From Winogradskyella algicola (GTDB lineage: Bacteria > Bacteroidota > Bacteroidia > Flavobacteriales > Flavobacteriaceae), in assembly GCF_005869935.1 (NCBI RefSeq), contig NZ_SZQF01000005.1:186001-250000 (forward strand): 64,000 bases of DNA. The letters run 5' to 3'. The notes under the pieces are model-generated. The model was given only the letters and a program-made list of their open reading frames with translations. It made no database searches and had not been told where the DNA came from. This document shows positions 34,176 to 43,245 of the stretch, piece after piece (within the stretch, counting starts at the first letter, position 1; every line of letters begins with the position of its first letter). Both the position numbers and the translations under genes were made by a program.

Positions 34176-36965
34176 ATGAACACTACAGTTTTAGATGTTA
34201 ACCCAAAAGAAAATATCATTATAAAAGGTGCAAAACTGCATAACTTAAAAAATATTGATGTTGTCATTCCCAGAAACAAATTGGTCGTAATTACTGGACT
34301 ATCAGGATCTGGAAAATCTAGCTTAGCTTTTGACACCTTATATGCTGAAGGTCAGCGTCGTTACGTAGAAAGTTTATCGAGTTATGCACGTCAATTTTTA
34401 GGTCGATTAAACAAACCAAAAGTAGATTATATTAAAGGTATAGCTCCTGCTATAGCTATAGAGCAAAAAGTAAACTCTACAAATCCACGCTCTACAGTTG
34501 GTACAACGACAGAAATCTACGATTATTTAAAGTTATTATTTGCCAGAATTGGCAGAACCTACTCACCTATTTCTGGTAATGAAGTTAAAAAACATACCGT
34601 TACAGATGTTATAGAGTTTATAAAAACATTCGAAGAACGATCTAAGCTACTTCTACTCTCTCCTATTATTTTAGAAGAAGGTAGAACTGTTGAAAATAAA
34701 CTTCAAACCTTACTACAACAAGGGTACGCAAGAATAAAGTACAAAGATGATGTGCTCAGAATTGATGATGCTTTAAAACAAAACACAACATCTACCGACG
34801 ACTTATATCTTGTAGTCGATAGAATAGTTTACAAAGACGATGAAGATTTTCTTAACAGACTCGCAGATGCTATTGGCACAGCCTTTTTTGAAGGTGTTGG
34901 CACTTGTATTATCGAGTCTTTAGAAGACAACATGCAAACTGTTTTTAATAATAAGTTTGAATTAGATGGCATGACGTTCTTAGAACCTAATGTTCATCTG
35001 TTCAGTTTTAACAACCCTTATGGAGCGTGCCCAAAATGTGAAGGTTATGGTGATGTTATAGGCTTAGATGAAGATTTGGTGATACCCAATACAGCGCTTT
35101 CAATTTATGAAAATGCTATTTTTCCATGGCGAGGAGAAAGTATGAGTTGGTACAGAGATCAGTTGGTGAATAACTCGCATAAATTCGATTTTCCTATACA
35201 CAAACCTTATTTTGAACTGAGTGACGAGCAAAAAGATTTAATCTGGAAAGGCAACAAATATTTTGAAGGTTTAGACAGTTTCTTTGCTGAATTAGAATCC
35301 AAAGCTTATAAAATTCAGAATCGTGTAATGCTATCGCGTTACAGAGGAAAAACAAAATGTAATGTTTGTAAAGGAAAACGCTTACGTGAAGAAGCCAACT
35401 ATGTAAAGATTAATGGAGCAACCATTACAGATTTGGTAGACCTTCCTCTCAATGAATTGACTGTATTTTTCGAGGATTTAAAATTAAATGAATACGAAGA
35501 AAAAATTGCTAAGCGTCTACTAACCGAAATTAATACACGATTAGAATTTTTAACTAATGTAGGTTTAAGCTACCTAACCCTAAACCGAAGATCTAATACC
35601 TTATCTGGAGGTGAAAGCCAGCGTATTAACCTGGCAACCTCTTTAGGTAGTAGCCTTGTTGGTTCTATGTACATACTCGATGAACCGAGTATTGGCTTAC
35701 ATCCTAAAGATACCGAACGCTTAATCAATGTTTTAAAAGCCTTGCGTGATCTTGGTAATACCGTAATTGTAGTAGAACACGATGAAGACATTATGAAAGC
35801 TGCTGACGAAATCATTGACATTGGTCCTGAAGCAGGAACGTTTGGTGGTGAAGTTGTAGCTACAGGAACGTTTAAAGACATTTTAACTTCAGACTCATTA
35901 ACAGCACAATATCTCAATGGACAGTTAGAAATTAAAGTTCCTGAAAAGCGTAAAACATCCAAATATCATATAGATATTGTTGGAGCCAGAGAAAATAACT
36001 TAAAAAATATTGATGTTACTTTTCCTCTTGAAATGCTCACAGTTATTACAGGTGTTTCGGGTAGTGGTAAAAGTACGTTGGTAAAGAAAATTCTGTTTCC
36101 TTCAATACAAAAGAAACTCACAGGCTTTAGTGATAAAGCTGGTCAGTTTAGTGAAATGAAAGGAAATTTCAGCAACATAAAACATGTAGAATTTGTTGAC
36201 CAAAACCCTATTGGTCGTTCGTCGCGCTCAAATCCTGTAACTTACGTTAAGGCCTACGATGATATTAGAGCACTATATGCCTCGCAAAAACTAAGCAAAA
36301 TAAGAAATTACAAAGCCAAGCATTTTAGTTTTAATGTTGATGGTGGACGATGCGAAACCTGTAAAGGTGAGGGTGAAGTAACTATTGAAATGCAGTTTAT
36401 GGCAGATGTGCACCTTACTTGTGATACTTGTGGCGGTAAACGTTTTAAGAAAGAAGTGTTAGAAGTTCAGTTTGAAGGAAAATCAATCGATGATATTTTA
36501 AATATGACTATTGATGATGCTATTGCATTCTTTCAATCACACAACGAAACTAAAATACAGGGCAAATTAAAGCCGCTACAAGATGTTGGTCTAGGTTATG
36601 TTACCTTAGGTCAGTCCTCTTCTACCCTTTCTGGTGGTGAAGCTCAGCGTATAAAATTAGCAACATTTTTAGGTAAAGGCAGTAAAAGCGACAATGCCCT
36701 TTTTATTTTTGATGAGCCAACTACAGGATTGCATTTTCACGATATTCAGAAGTTATTAAAATCTTTTAGAGCATTAATAGCAAAAGGCCATTCAATCATA
36801 GTTATTGAGCACAATATAGATCTTATAAAGTGTGCTGACCACATCATAGACTTAGGACCTGAAGGTGGAAAACAAGGTGGACAACTAGTAGCTTTTGGCA
36901 CTCCAGAAGCAATAGTTTCTAACAAAAATTCTGTAACAGGCGAATATTTGCGCGAAAAACTCTAG
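34176..36965 (+). CDS. uvrA: Excinuclease ABC subunit A
   Basis: This 929-aa DNA damage sensor of nucleotide excision repair has two ABC ATPase modules: Walker A GLSGSGKSSLAFDT and GVSGSGKSTLVKK, and an LSGGE signature in each half. Zinc motifs are visible as CPKCEGYG with CNVCKGKR in the first half and CETCKGEG with CDTCGGKR in the second. Length and architecture are normal. The ATG at 34176 is used rather than a TTG within the promoter box. It is divergent from the ECF sigma gene and convergent with the DUF3667 gene. Confidence 0.97.
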   Translation: MNTTVLDVNPKENIIIKGAKLHNLKNIDVVIPRNKLVVITGLSGSGKSSLAFDTLYAEGQRRYVESLSSYARQFLGRLNKPKVDYIKGIAPAIAIEQKVNSTNPRSTVGTTTEIYDYLKLLFARIGRTYSPISGNEVKKHTVTDVIEFIKTFEERSKLLLLSPIILEEGRTVENKLQTLLQQGYARIKYKDDVLRIDDALKQNTTSTDDLYLVVDRIVYKDDEDFLNRLADAIGTAFFEGVGTCIIESLEDNMQTVFNNKFELDGMTFLEPNVHLFSFNNPYGACPKCEGYGDVIGLDEDLVIPNTALSIYENAIFPWRGESMSWYRDQLVNNSHKFDFPIHKPYFELSDEQKDLIWKGNKYFEGLDSFFAELESKAYKIQNRVMLSRYRGKTKCNVCKGKRLREEANYVKINGATITDLVDLPLNELTVFFEDLKLNEYEEKIAKRLLTEINTRLEFLTNVGLSYLTLNRRSNTLSGGESQRINLATSLGSSLVGSMYILDEPSIGLHPKDTERLINVLKALRDLGNTVIVVEHDEDIMKAADEIIDIGPEAGTFGGEVVATGTFKDILTSDSLTAQYLNGQLEIKVPEKRKTSKYHIDIVGARENNLKNIDVTFPLEMLTVITGVSGSGKSTLVKKILFPSIQKKLTGFSDKAGQFSEMKGNFSNIKHVEFVDQNPIGRSSRSNPVTYVKAYDDIRALYASQKLSKIRNYKAKHFSFNVDGGRCETCKGEGEVTIEMQFMADVHLTCDTCGGKRFKKEVLEVQFEGKSIDDILNMTIDDAIAFFQSHNETKIQGKLKPLQDVGLGYVTLGQSSSTLSGGEAQRIKLATFLGKGSKSDNALFIFDEPTTGLHFHDIQKLLKSFRALIAKGHSIIVIEHNIDLIKCADHIIDLGPEGGKQGGQLVAFGTPEAIVSNKNSVTGEYLREKL

Positions 36966-36969
36966 TTTT

Positions 36970-38031
36970 TTAATAGACTAAGAAAGCAAATAAAAACAAG
37001 AATGTCGCTGCAAGAGGTGTCACAAAGGCGAGAAAAGTAAATGTGGCAACGCTACATTTAAACCAAGTTATAAACCATCCTTGGTCATAGAAACGTTTTA
37101 AAGCGACCATAAGATAAACAAATGTAGATAATGCAATGAGCCAATCAATTCCATCAGGTATGTCCCAGATATAATTGATTCCAAAAATTATACTGAATAC
37201 CATAAATAAAAACGAGAAAAAGTAAAAACTAAAAACCAAATGATGGGCATATGGACCTTTACGAAAATATAATAGTTTAATAAACAGTGCAAAAAGCGGT
37301 AAAAGGAAAAACATGGCAATAGGTATTGTATCGTAAAAAGCTCTTAAAATATTACCACCTTCTCTAGATTTGTAAAACTTTAGACTCTTCTCGTAAAACT
37401 TTCTTGTCAACCAACCATCATCATCATTTAATCCCATATACCTGTATATTTCGTCATCAGAAACGTTTGCATTAATCAAGGAATCTATCTCAACTTGGTT
37501 AAAGTTGAATGGAGAATTTATATTCTTTTGATTTTTATTAGTTCTTTTAATAGAATCGACTTCCTCACTAGTCACTTCGACTAGAGCTTTATTTATTTCT
37601 AGAGTTTCTTTATCATTAGCATCATTTATAGATTCATTCTTTTTGGCTTCGATAGAATCGTTTATCTCTGTTATTTCTTTATCAAATGTCTTTTTTAGTT
37701 CTTTATTTATAACATCGCTTTGTTTTCGGGCTGTAAAAGAAAAAATAAAAAAGAAAACAACCGAGATAAACAGATACATCTGTGCAGGATGCAAATACAA
37801 CAAACGTTTTCCTCTTATGAACTCTTTAGCCAAATAACCTGGCCTAAACATTAAAGGAATAAAACTTTTTAAAAACCGAGCATCAAAAGAAAAGTAATTA
37901 CTTATGGTGTTATAAAACAGTACTCCAAGGGTAAGTTCGTCATTAGTTTTTTGTCCACAATGCGGACAAAACTTAAAACCCTTTTCATATTGCTGTTCAC
38001 AATTTTGACAAGTATCTAGGTTGGCACTCAT
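36970..38031 (-). CDS. DUF3667 family membrane protein with zinc ribbon
   Basis: This 353-aa protein starts with a zinc ribbon (CQNC...CPHCGQK, about residues 8-26). A conserved DUF3667 segment follows (FSFDARFLKSFIPLMFRPGYLAKEFI broken here, then GKRLLYLHPAQMYLFIS), then one membrane span, a charged coiled-coil-like region (residues 105-215) and four C-terminal spans. Function is unknown; the family is common in Bacteroidota. The gene ends 4 bases from uvrA. Confidence 0.87.
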   Translation of the reverse strand: MSANLDTCQNCEQQYEKGFKFCPHCGQKTNDELTLGVLFYNTISNYFSFDARFLKSFIPLMFRPGYLAKEFIRGKRLLYLHPAQMYLFISVVFFFIFSFTARKQSDVINKELKKTFDKEITEINDSIEAKKNESINDANDKETLEINKALVEVTSEEVDSIKRTNKNQKNINSPFNFNQVEIDSLINANVSDDEIYRYMGLNDDDGWLTRKFYEKSLKFYKSREGGNILRAFYDTIPIAMFFLLPLFALFIKLLYFRKGPYAHHLVFSFYFFSFLFMVFSIIFGINYIWDIPDGIDWLIALSTFVYLMVALKRFYDQGWFITWFKCSVATFTFLAFVTPLAATFLFLFAFLVY

Positions 38032-38158
38032 AAGTGTTAGTTAGCTTCACTAAAAGTAATCATTTTTATAATACTATCCTTTTTTTCATTTCCAGTTATT
38101 TAAGAAAAGACATAATTATATAACATCTAAAACACTGAATAACAAACTTTTGAAATCT

Positions 38159-38174
38159 TGGCACGTTAATTGGA
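38159..38174 (+). promoter_or_regulatory. Candidate sigma-54 promoter, upstream of the first paralog
   Basis: TGGCAC (38159-38164), five bases, then TTGGA. The -24/-12 spacing matches sigma-54 promoters; the -12 element has TTGG where TTGC is usual. It lies about 70 bases before the ATG at 38245. Confidence 0.5.
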
Positions 38175-38244
38175 TTTTCTAAAGCATTAGACCCTAAAAT
38201 TCTAGATAAGCTAGAATTGGGTAAATCTTAAAAACCTATACATT

Positions 38245-38898
38245 ATGAAAAGTAAATTACTTTTTATGGCAATGGTGTTAGTAGGACTAACATCTGCCAC
38301 AGCAACAACAGCAGGAGATGCTGTTTTAAATGGGGAAGATTTAAAAACTAATCGTTTTGGTTTTACACAGCCTATTTCGTTTGTAGAGCGAGGTGTGGAA
38401 TTTTTAATCTTTCCAGACGGAAGCTTTGATTTTAATACCGAAGTATTAACCACTAATCCTGGTAATGACGATTTCTATTACAGACGAAATAGACGAAGTA
38501 CAAACAGTACCTATGGTGCCCCAAACACAAGTCAATATCATACTAGAGGTGTTATAGTTACACATGACCGATTGGGCAGAGTAAGACGAATTGGTAACGT
38601 GTTTATTAACTACGACAGACAAGGAAGAATAAAACGTGCAGGTACAGTATATATGACTTATAGACGTGGACAACTGAAACAAGTTGGTGGACTAAGAATT
38701 CTTTATAACAGATATGGTACGGTCATCGGAACCAGAGGTTTTGTAAATCATAATAATATTGGAAACGGTATACATGAGTCAGATCATCATTACCCTTATA
38801 CTTATGGAGATGATTGGAACAATGATTGGAATGATAATGAATTTTACTATTACCGAAAGAACGGCAAGGTAAAAAAGCAAATAAAGATTAAAGCATAA
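38245..38898 (+). CDS. Secreted protein, first of two tandem paralogs
   Basis: This 217-aa protein has a Sec signal peptide (MKSKLLFMAMVLVGLTSATATTA). A GVEFLIFPDGSFDFNT motif follows, and then consecutive strand units that share a pattern with the next gene (RIGNVFINYDRQGRIKRAG, VYMTYRRGQLKQVGGLRILYN, YGTVIGTRGFVN). The C-terminus is rich in His, Asn, Asp and Tyr and ends in a basic stretch. It has no known domain that I can recognise. A sigma-54-like element precedes it and a hairpin pair follows. Confidence 0.78.
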   Translation: MKSKLLFMAMVLVGLTSATATTAGDAVLNGEDLKTNRFGFTQPISFVERGVEFLIFPDGSFDFNTEVLTTNPGNDDFYYRRNRRSTNSTYGAPNTSQYHTRGVIVTHDRLGRVRRIGNVFINYDRQGRIKRAGTVYMTYRRGQLKQVGGLRILYNRYGTVIGTRGFVNHNNIGNGIHESDHHYPYTYGDDWNNDWNDNEFYYYRKNGKVKKQIKIKA

Positions 38899-38899
38899 T

Positions 38900-38966
38900 A
38901 AACCATTACAATTAATCTAATGGTTTCTAAACCCTGAATATTTCCCCAAGTAATTCAGGGTTTTTA
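38900..38966 (+). terminator. Two tandem hairpins ending the first paralog
   Basis: The first stem is AAACCATTA/TAATGGTTT (38900-38926). The second is AAACCCTGAAT/ATTCAGGGTTT (38929-38963) with a T-run, a conventional terminator. Confidence 0.65.
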
Positions 38967-39008
38967 TATTTTTTAATAAAGAACTAAATATCAATATATT
39001 AAGTTTTT

Positions 39009-39024
39009 TGGCACACTGTTTGTT
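39009..39024 (+). promoter_or_regulatory. Candidate sigma-54 promoter, upstream of the second paralog
   Basis: TGGCAC (39009-39014), five bases, then TTGTT. Spacing is the same as in the copy upstream of the first paralog. It lies about 36 bases before the ATG at 39060. Confidence 0.5.
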
Positions 39025-39059
39025 TTGTACATAACGAGTTTAATTTAAAACCCTTTATT

Positions 39060-40355
39060 ATGAAACGGATTCTATTTTTATTTGCAAGTTTAGTGGCTTT
39101 TTCCACAGCTGCATTCGCAACCACCACAACAACATCAGAGGCTGATGCTTCAACAAATAACTATGTGAGAGGTTATAGTAATTCTTTCATATTTACAGAA
39201 GGTGGTATTGAGTTTTCTGTTTACCGAGATGGTCAGTTCGACTTTTACATTCCACAATATGGGCCAGATGTAAATGTTGGTATTGATACACCAGGTTTTA
39301 CGCTTAGCTTTAACTCAGGGTTTAACTACAACCCATATGTACAATACGATAGCTTTGGTGCCATTATTCAAATTGAAAATACACCAATCTTCTATGATTT
39401 TTACGGAAGGGTAAACCAAATCGGAGATATTTTCATCACCTATAACAGTTTTAACAGAATCAATAGAATAGGTGGATTAAATGTGTATTACAGAAACAAT
39501 GTATTTTGGAGGTACGATGGGTTTATCAATATATACAACAGAGCTTATATTTACAGACCATGGCACAGATTCTACATTATTCCACCAGTAAACTTCTGTG
39601 TAGTAAATGTAAATCCGTACAGACAGTTTTATTCACCTGTAAGACATATTTGGTACAGACCTTATAGAAACAATGTTAGATACTATAATGTTAATGTTGG
39701 TAGACGAGGAAATACTCAGGTTGTGAGACGAAACAGTAGTAATAGTTATGCGCAAACACCTAGAAACAGAAGTGAGCGTACAATACAAAGAACGGTTACC
39801 AGAAGAAATGCTGAAATCACTAGAACGCGTACTACACGTTTAGCTGAACAAAATACAACACGTACAACTAGAAGTACTACAACACGCACAACTAGAAGCA
39901 CAACATCTCGTAATTCTGAAGCTGGTACATCACGTAGTGTTACAAGAGATAATAACAGCTCTGGAACACGTTCTACGAATCGTATATCTTCGCCAAGTAC
40001 AAGAAGCAACAACGATAGTAGAAGCATTAGAACTACAAGATCTAATACAAGAGTGTCATCACCTACAAGGTCTACACGCTCTAATAGTATCTCTAGAAGT
40101 ACAAATTCTAGAAATAATGTGACTAGAAGCAATAGTTCTGTGTCTAATAAAGTGAAGCGAACAAAAAACACTTCGATATCAAAACCAAATAGCACTAATT
40201 CTCGTACATATAGTAGAAGTAGTTCTCAAAATAACAGACAACGAAGTACAGTTCAAAACAAAAGAAAGTCATCTTCAGTTTCGGCAAGATCTAACACAAG
40301 TAGAAAAAGTAACCAAAGCTCTACCAGATCAAGCTCAAGACGAACTAGAGGATAA
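39060..40355 (+). CDS. Secreted protein with Arg/Ser/Thr-rich tail, second tandem paralog
   Basis: This 431-aa protein has a signal peptide (MKRILFLFASLVAFSTAAFA) and the same GIEFSVYRDGQFDF motif and strand units as its neighbour (QIGDIFITYNSFNRINRIGG, LNVYYRNNVFW, DGFINIYN). The first about 210 residues form the shared domain plus an aromatic-rich segment. From about residue 215 to the end the sequence is an extremely basic, low-complexity tail of Arg, Ser, Thr and Asn with TRTTRSTT-type repeats. Such a tail could bind anionic polysaccharide, DNA or teichoic-like polymers at the surface. Function is unknown. Confidence 0.78.
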   Translation: MKRILFLFASLVAFSTAAFATTTTTSEADASTNNYVRGYSNSFIFTEGGIEFSVYRDGQFDFYIPQYGPDVNVGIDTPGFTLSFNSGFNYNPYVQYDSFGAIIQIENTPIFYDFYGRVNQIGDIFITYNSFNRINRIGGLNVYYRNNVFWRYDGFINIYNRAYIYRPWHRFYIIPPVNFCVVNVNPYRQFYSPVRHIWYRPYRNNVRYYNVNVGRRGNTQVVRRNSSNSYAQTPRNRSERTIQRTVTRRNAEITRTRTTRLAEQNTTRTTRSTTTRTTRSTTSRNSEAGTSRSVTRDNNSSGTRSTNRISSPSTRSNNDSRSIRTTRSNTRVSSPTRSTRSNSISRSTNSRNNVTRSNSSVSNKVKRTKNTSISKPNSTNSRTYSRSSSQNNRQRSTVQNKRKSSSVSARSNTSRKSNQSSTRSSSRRTRG

Positions 40356-40387
40356 AAGATAAAACATGATTTTTTTGGTTGGTTAGT

Positions 40388-40434
40388 AGAAGTCCCGTAT
40401 AATGTATGCCTCAGAGCACCTTACGGGATTTCTC
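40388..40434 (+). terminator. Weak hairpin behind the second paralog
   Basis: TCCCGTA and TACGGGA arms with a long loop, followed by a short T-rich stretch. Confidence 0.4.
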
Positions 40435-40440
40435 ATTTAT

Positions 40441-40471
40441 AAAAAGTACCTAAAGCTTTAGGTACTTTTTT
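40441..40471. terminator. Perfect 30-bp palindromic terminator
   Basis: The 30 bases 40441-40470 are a perfect palindrome (arms AAAAAGTACCTAAAG and CTTTAGGTACTTTTT). The minus-strand flippase gene ends inside it: its TAG is at 40450-40452. Confidence 0.8.
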
Positions 40472-41907
40472 ATTTGCATAGATATGTCTTCAGATATATT
40501 CAACTTAAGTACTAACAAAAAATATACTATTAATATTACAATAGACTTCAGTGCGATATTTACAACAGGGTGAAATGGAAATTCCCAAAAATACATTGCC
40601 AGAGCTATAACTAACAGTAACAAACCAATTTTCAATGTAGCTATAGAAAACGGCTGAACATTAAGTTTTTGTTTTACAAAAAGTAGCTTAATTGTGTTGT
40701 AAATCACGACAGCTAAAAATGTTGCAAATGCAGAGCCTTCTATTCCATATACAGGAATAAAAATAAAATTGAGAACTATAGCCAAAACCGCTAATAAAAC
40801 ACCAAAAAACAGAACCATCTTATAATAATCGCTATTAAATAAAATAGCATTGTTATTTCCTAAACTATTGTCATATAGCTTAGCAAGACTTACTAGGAGC
40901 ACCACAAATAATCCACCTGTAAATTCTTCTGGAAGAATTTTATAGAGCTCATTGATATTCAGAATAATTAAAAGAAATATAAATCCGCTTACAACTAATA
41001 AACTAATAGAGCTACGCTTATAAAGATTTTCAAGTGAACCTATATCTTTTTCATTGAGATATTTTGCCGTTAGAGGCATCATGATTTGATGCATAGACCG
41101 TTGTGGTACAGCAATAACCGTCGCAATAAAAATAGCCACACTATAATAGGCCACTTCTTCAATGTTTTCTAACATTAGACCAATCATAAACTTATCTATA
41201 TCTAAAATAAGCATGGCTACAGAGCCAGCCACTATCATTAAAATTGAATACTCTATGATTGCCGACAGACCTTTGATTTTTTGAAACTTTAACTTTGGAA
41301 ATCTTACTGTGCAGGCATACAATTTCATAATCATCATACGTAACACATAAACGACGACTAAAGCCAATATAAATTGATCTGCTGTTAACCATTCTAGATA
41401 TACCAAAATAAGTAAAATCATTATTGCCACACGATGAAAAATTTCTTTCATTACATTGCCAAAAACAGTTTTTAGTTGAACCTTTGACCATGCAAAGAAT
41501 ATCTCGAAATAAGCCATGGCTACAGCTAATATGAAAATATGCCAAAGGTAATTTCCTGCAATATTATTTTCTCTTGAAAGTAGACTTGAAAGACTCTCAT
41601 AAGACAACCAACCAATGATTACAGCCGGAATTATAAAGACAAATGGTAAAAACAGCATTAAGGTTAAAAAACTATTTATGCTATTTTGTGTTTTGAAAGT
41701 AGAATAGTATTTAATAATGGCATTATGTACTCCAAAAGCCATAAAAGGCATCATAATATTGGCTGCAGATAGCAAAAACGCAACCAAACCATAATACGCA
41801 TCGGTTAAAAAGTTAGTGTAAAGAAAAAGCGTGTTTATAGCACCAATACCAAAACCTATGTAAGTACTAATAGTATTTTTAAATGATTGATTTAATACGA
41901 TTCCCAT
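40450..41907 (-). CDS. Polysaccharide flippase-like membrane protein (Wzx/MATE fold)
   Basis: This 485-aa protein has about 12-14 membrane segments and the pattern of the oligosaccharide flippase family (FKNTISTYIGFGIGAINTLFL at the N-terminus, then repeated hydrophobic helices). It would move lipid-linked oligosaccharide across the inner membrane. I use the ATG at 41907 (MGIVLNQ); an upstream in-frame TTG is less likely. It shares its strand with a GT4 and a YfhO gene, forming a glycan-assembly group. The specific glycan is unknown. Confidence 0.88.
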   Translation of the reverse strand: MGIVLNQSFKNTISTYIGFGIGAINTLFLYTNFLTDAYYGLVAFLLSAANIMMPFMAFGVHNAIIKYYSTFKTQNSINSFLTLMLFLPFVFIIPAVIIGWLSYESLSSLLSRENNIAGNYLWHIFILAVAMAYFEIFFAWSKVQLKTVFGNVMKEIFHRVAIMILLILVYLEWLTADQFILALVVVYVLRMMIMKLYACTVRFPKLKFQKIKGLSAIIEYSILMIVAGSVAMLILDIDKFMIGLMLENIEEVAYYSVAIFIATVIAVPQRSMHQIMMPLTAKYLNEKDIGSLENLYKRSSISLLVVSGFIFLLIILNINELYKILPEEFTGGLFVVLLVSLAKLYDNSLGNNNAILFNSDYYKMVLFFGVLLAVLAIVLNFIFIPVYGIEGSAFATFLAVVIYNTIKLLFVKQKLNVQPFSIATLKIGLLLLVIALAMYFWEFPFHPVVNIALKSIVILIVYFLLVLKLNISEDISMQIKKYLKL

Positions 41908-41943
41908 TACCGCAAAATACAACTTATGATATTAACTTGAAGA

Positions 41944-43233
41944 TTACATCGCTTTTATAATAGCACTCAAACGTTCTGTTAATGCTTTTCTACTGTATGG
42001 CTGAAGACCAATAGCATTTACATTGAGGCTATTTTTTTGATAGGCTTCAAAATACTCTAATATTTGAATCTTTAATTTTTCTTTCTGATTATAATTAAAA
42101 TATACACCAGTATTAGTTTTAGTTATAATCTGTTGCACATCAGAATCATCTGGACCAATGGCAAGTATTGGTGTTTCCGAAATTAAATATTCAAATAATT
42201 TACCAGGAATAATGGCTTTAGTGTCTTCTGAATCTATTTCTATCAACAACAATAAGCGTGATTGCATTTGAAATTTTATAGCATCATCATGACTAACATA
42301 ACCTACGATATTTGTATGATTTTTAAGTCCAGAATTGTGAATAGACTCTAATACATCATCACTTACAACACCAATAAGGTTTAATTGAAATGCTTTTGAA
42401 AACGATTCGTTTTCAGAGATGAGTTCAGACAAAACCTCCCATAAAACTTTTGGATTTCGATCCGATAACAAAGAGCCAATATGAGACAACGTGAATTTTA
42501 CGTCCTTCTCTTCCACTCTAACCGAATGAGTATCGTAACCATTAGTTATAACCGAAATAGGTTTGTTGGTTTTTGTTTCAAACTCATTTTTAGTATGGTT
42601 GCTGGTAACAACAATTTCATCAGCAGAATTTAAAACCTCTGTTTCTAATTCAATATGTTTTTGCTGCGATGATTTTGTAAGTTTCAAGGCTTTGTGATAA
42701 CCTATCGTAGTCCATGGATCTCTAAAATCTGTTATCCATTTAATATTCAAGCTTTGTTTTAATATTAAACCTATAACATGCATGCTATGAGGTGGTCCAG
42801 TAGTGATTAATGTGTTAACACTATTCTTCCTAATATAATTTGAAAGAAACGCAACCGATGGTTGAATCCAATTTTTACGCGCATCTGGAATAAAGAAATT
42901 ACCACGCACATACAGCATCATTTTTTCTACAAAAGATTGCTTTTTAGCCTTCGGAATAACACCAGAACTAATTTTTTTAGAGCTCTTTTTAGATAAGAAA
43001 CTTGCCAATTGGTATGGCTCTTTAATGGGCTGTTTTATGATTGTAACGTCCTTTGGAATTTCATTTAACAGACTCTCATCAACTATAGGGTAATTAGGAT
43101 TTTGAGGACAATATACAATGGGTTCTATATCAAACTCAGGTAAGTATTTTACAAATTTTAGCCAACGCTGTACGCCTGGCCCTCCAGCTGGTGGCCAATA
43201 GTATGCAATTATGAGTACTTTTTTAGAATTCAT
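41944..43233 (-). CDS. Family 4 glycosyltransferase
   Basis: This 429-aa GT-B fold enzyme has the N-terminal YYWPPAGGPGVQRWLKFVKYL motif typical of WbuB-like GT4 enzymes. It also has a central TDFRDPWT loop, VITNGYD, and a C-terminal donor-binding region (IPGKLFEYLISETPILAIG). It is cytoplasmic and likely adds a sugar to a lipid-linked glycan. It lies 36 bases upstream of the flippase gene and 12 bases downstream of the YfhO gene, so the three are probably one operon. Confidence 0.92.
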   Translation of the reverse strand: MNSKKVLIIAYYWPPAGGPGVQRWLKFVKYLPEFDIEPIVYCPQNPNYPIVDESLLNEIPKDVTIIKQPIKEPYQLASFLSKKSSKKISSGVIPKAKKQSFVEKMMLYVRGNFFIPDARKNWIQPSVAFLSNYIRKNSVNTLITTGPPHSMHVIGLILKQSLNIKWITDFRDPWTTIGYHKALKLTKSSQQKHIELETEVLNSADEIVVTSNHTKNEFETKTNKPISVITNGYDTHSVRVEEKDVKFTLSHIGSLLSDRNPKVLWEVLSELISENESFSKAFQLNLIGVVSDDVLESIHNSGLKNHTNIVGYVSHDDAIKFQMQSRLLLLIEIDSEDTKAIIPGKLFEYLISETPILAIGPDDSDVQQIITKTNTGVYFNYNQKEKLKIQILEYFEAYQKNSLNVNAIGLQPYSRKALTERLSAIIKAM

Positions 43234-43245
43234 AATTTAGAAGAG

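Noticed and set aside
35570..35962. A 130-codon minus-strand open frame inside uvrA
   Set aside because: It is antisense to the conserved ABC domain of uvrA and has no features of its own.
39840..39905. Short tandem repeats considered as a CRISPR array
   Set aside because: The repeats are imperfect, codon-phased ACAACTAGAAGT-like units within the Arg/Ser/Thr tail, with no spacers and no cas genes.
39746..40195. A 149-codon open frame on the minus strand opposite the Arg/Ser-rich tail
   Set aside because: It is the antisense of a low-complexity repeat region, is extremely Leu/Val-rich and has no promoter or homology-like motif. It is a by-product of the biased composition.
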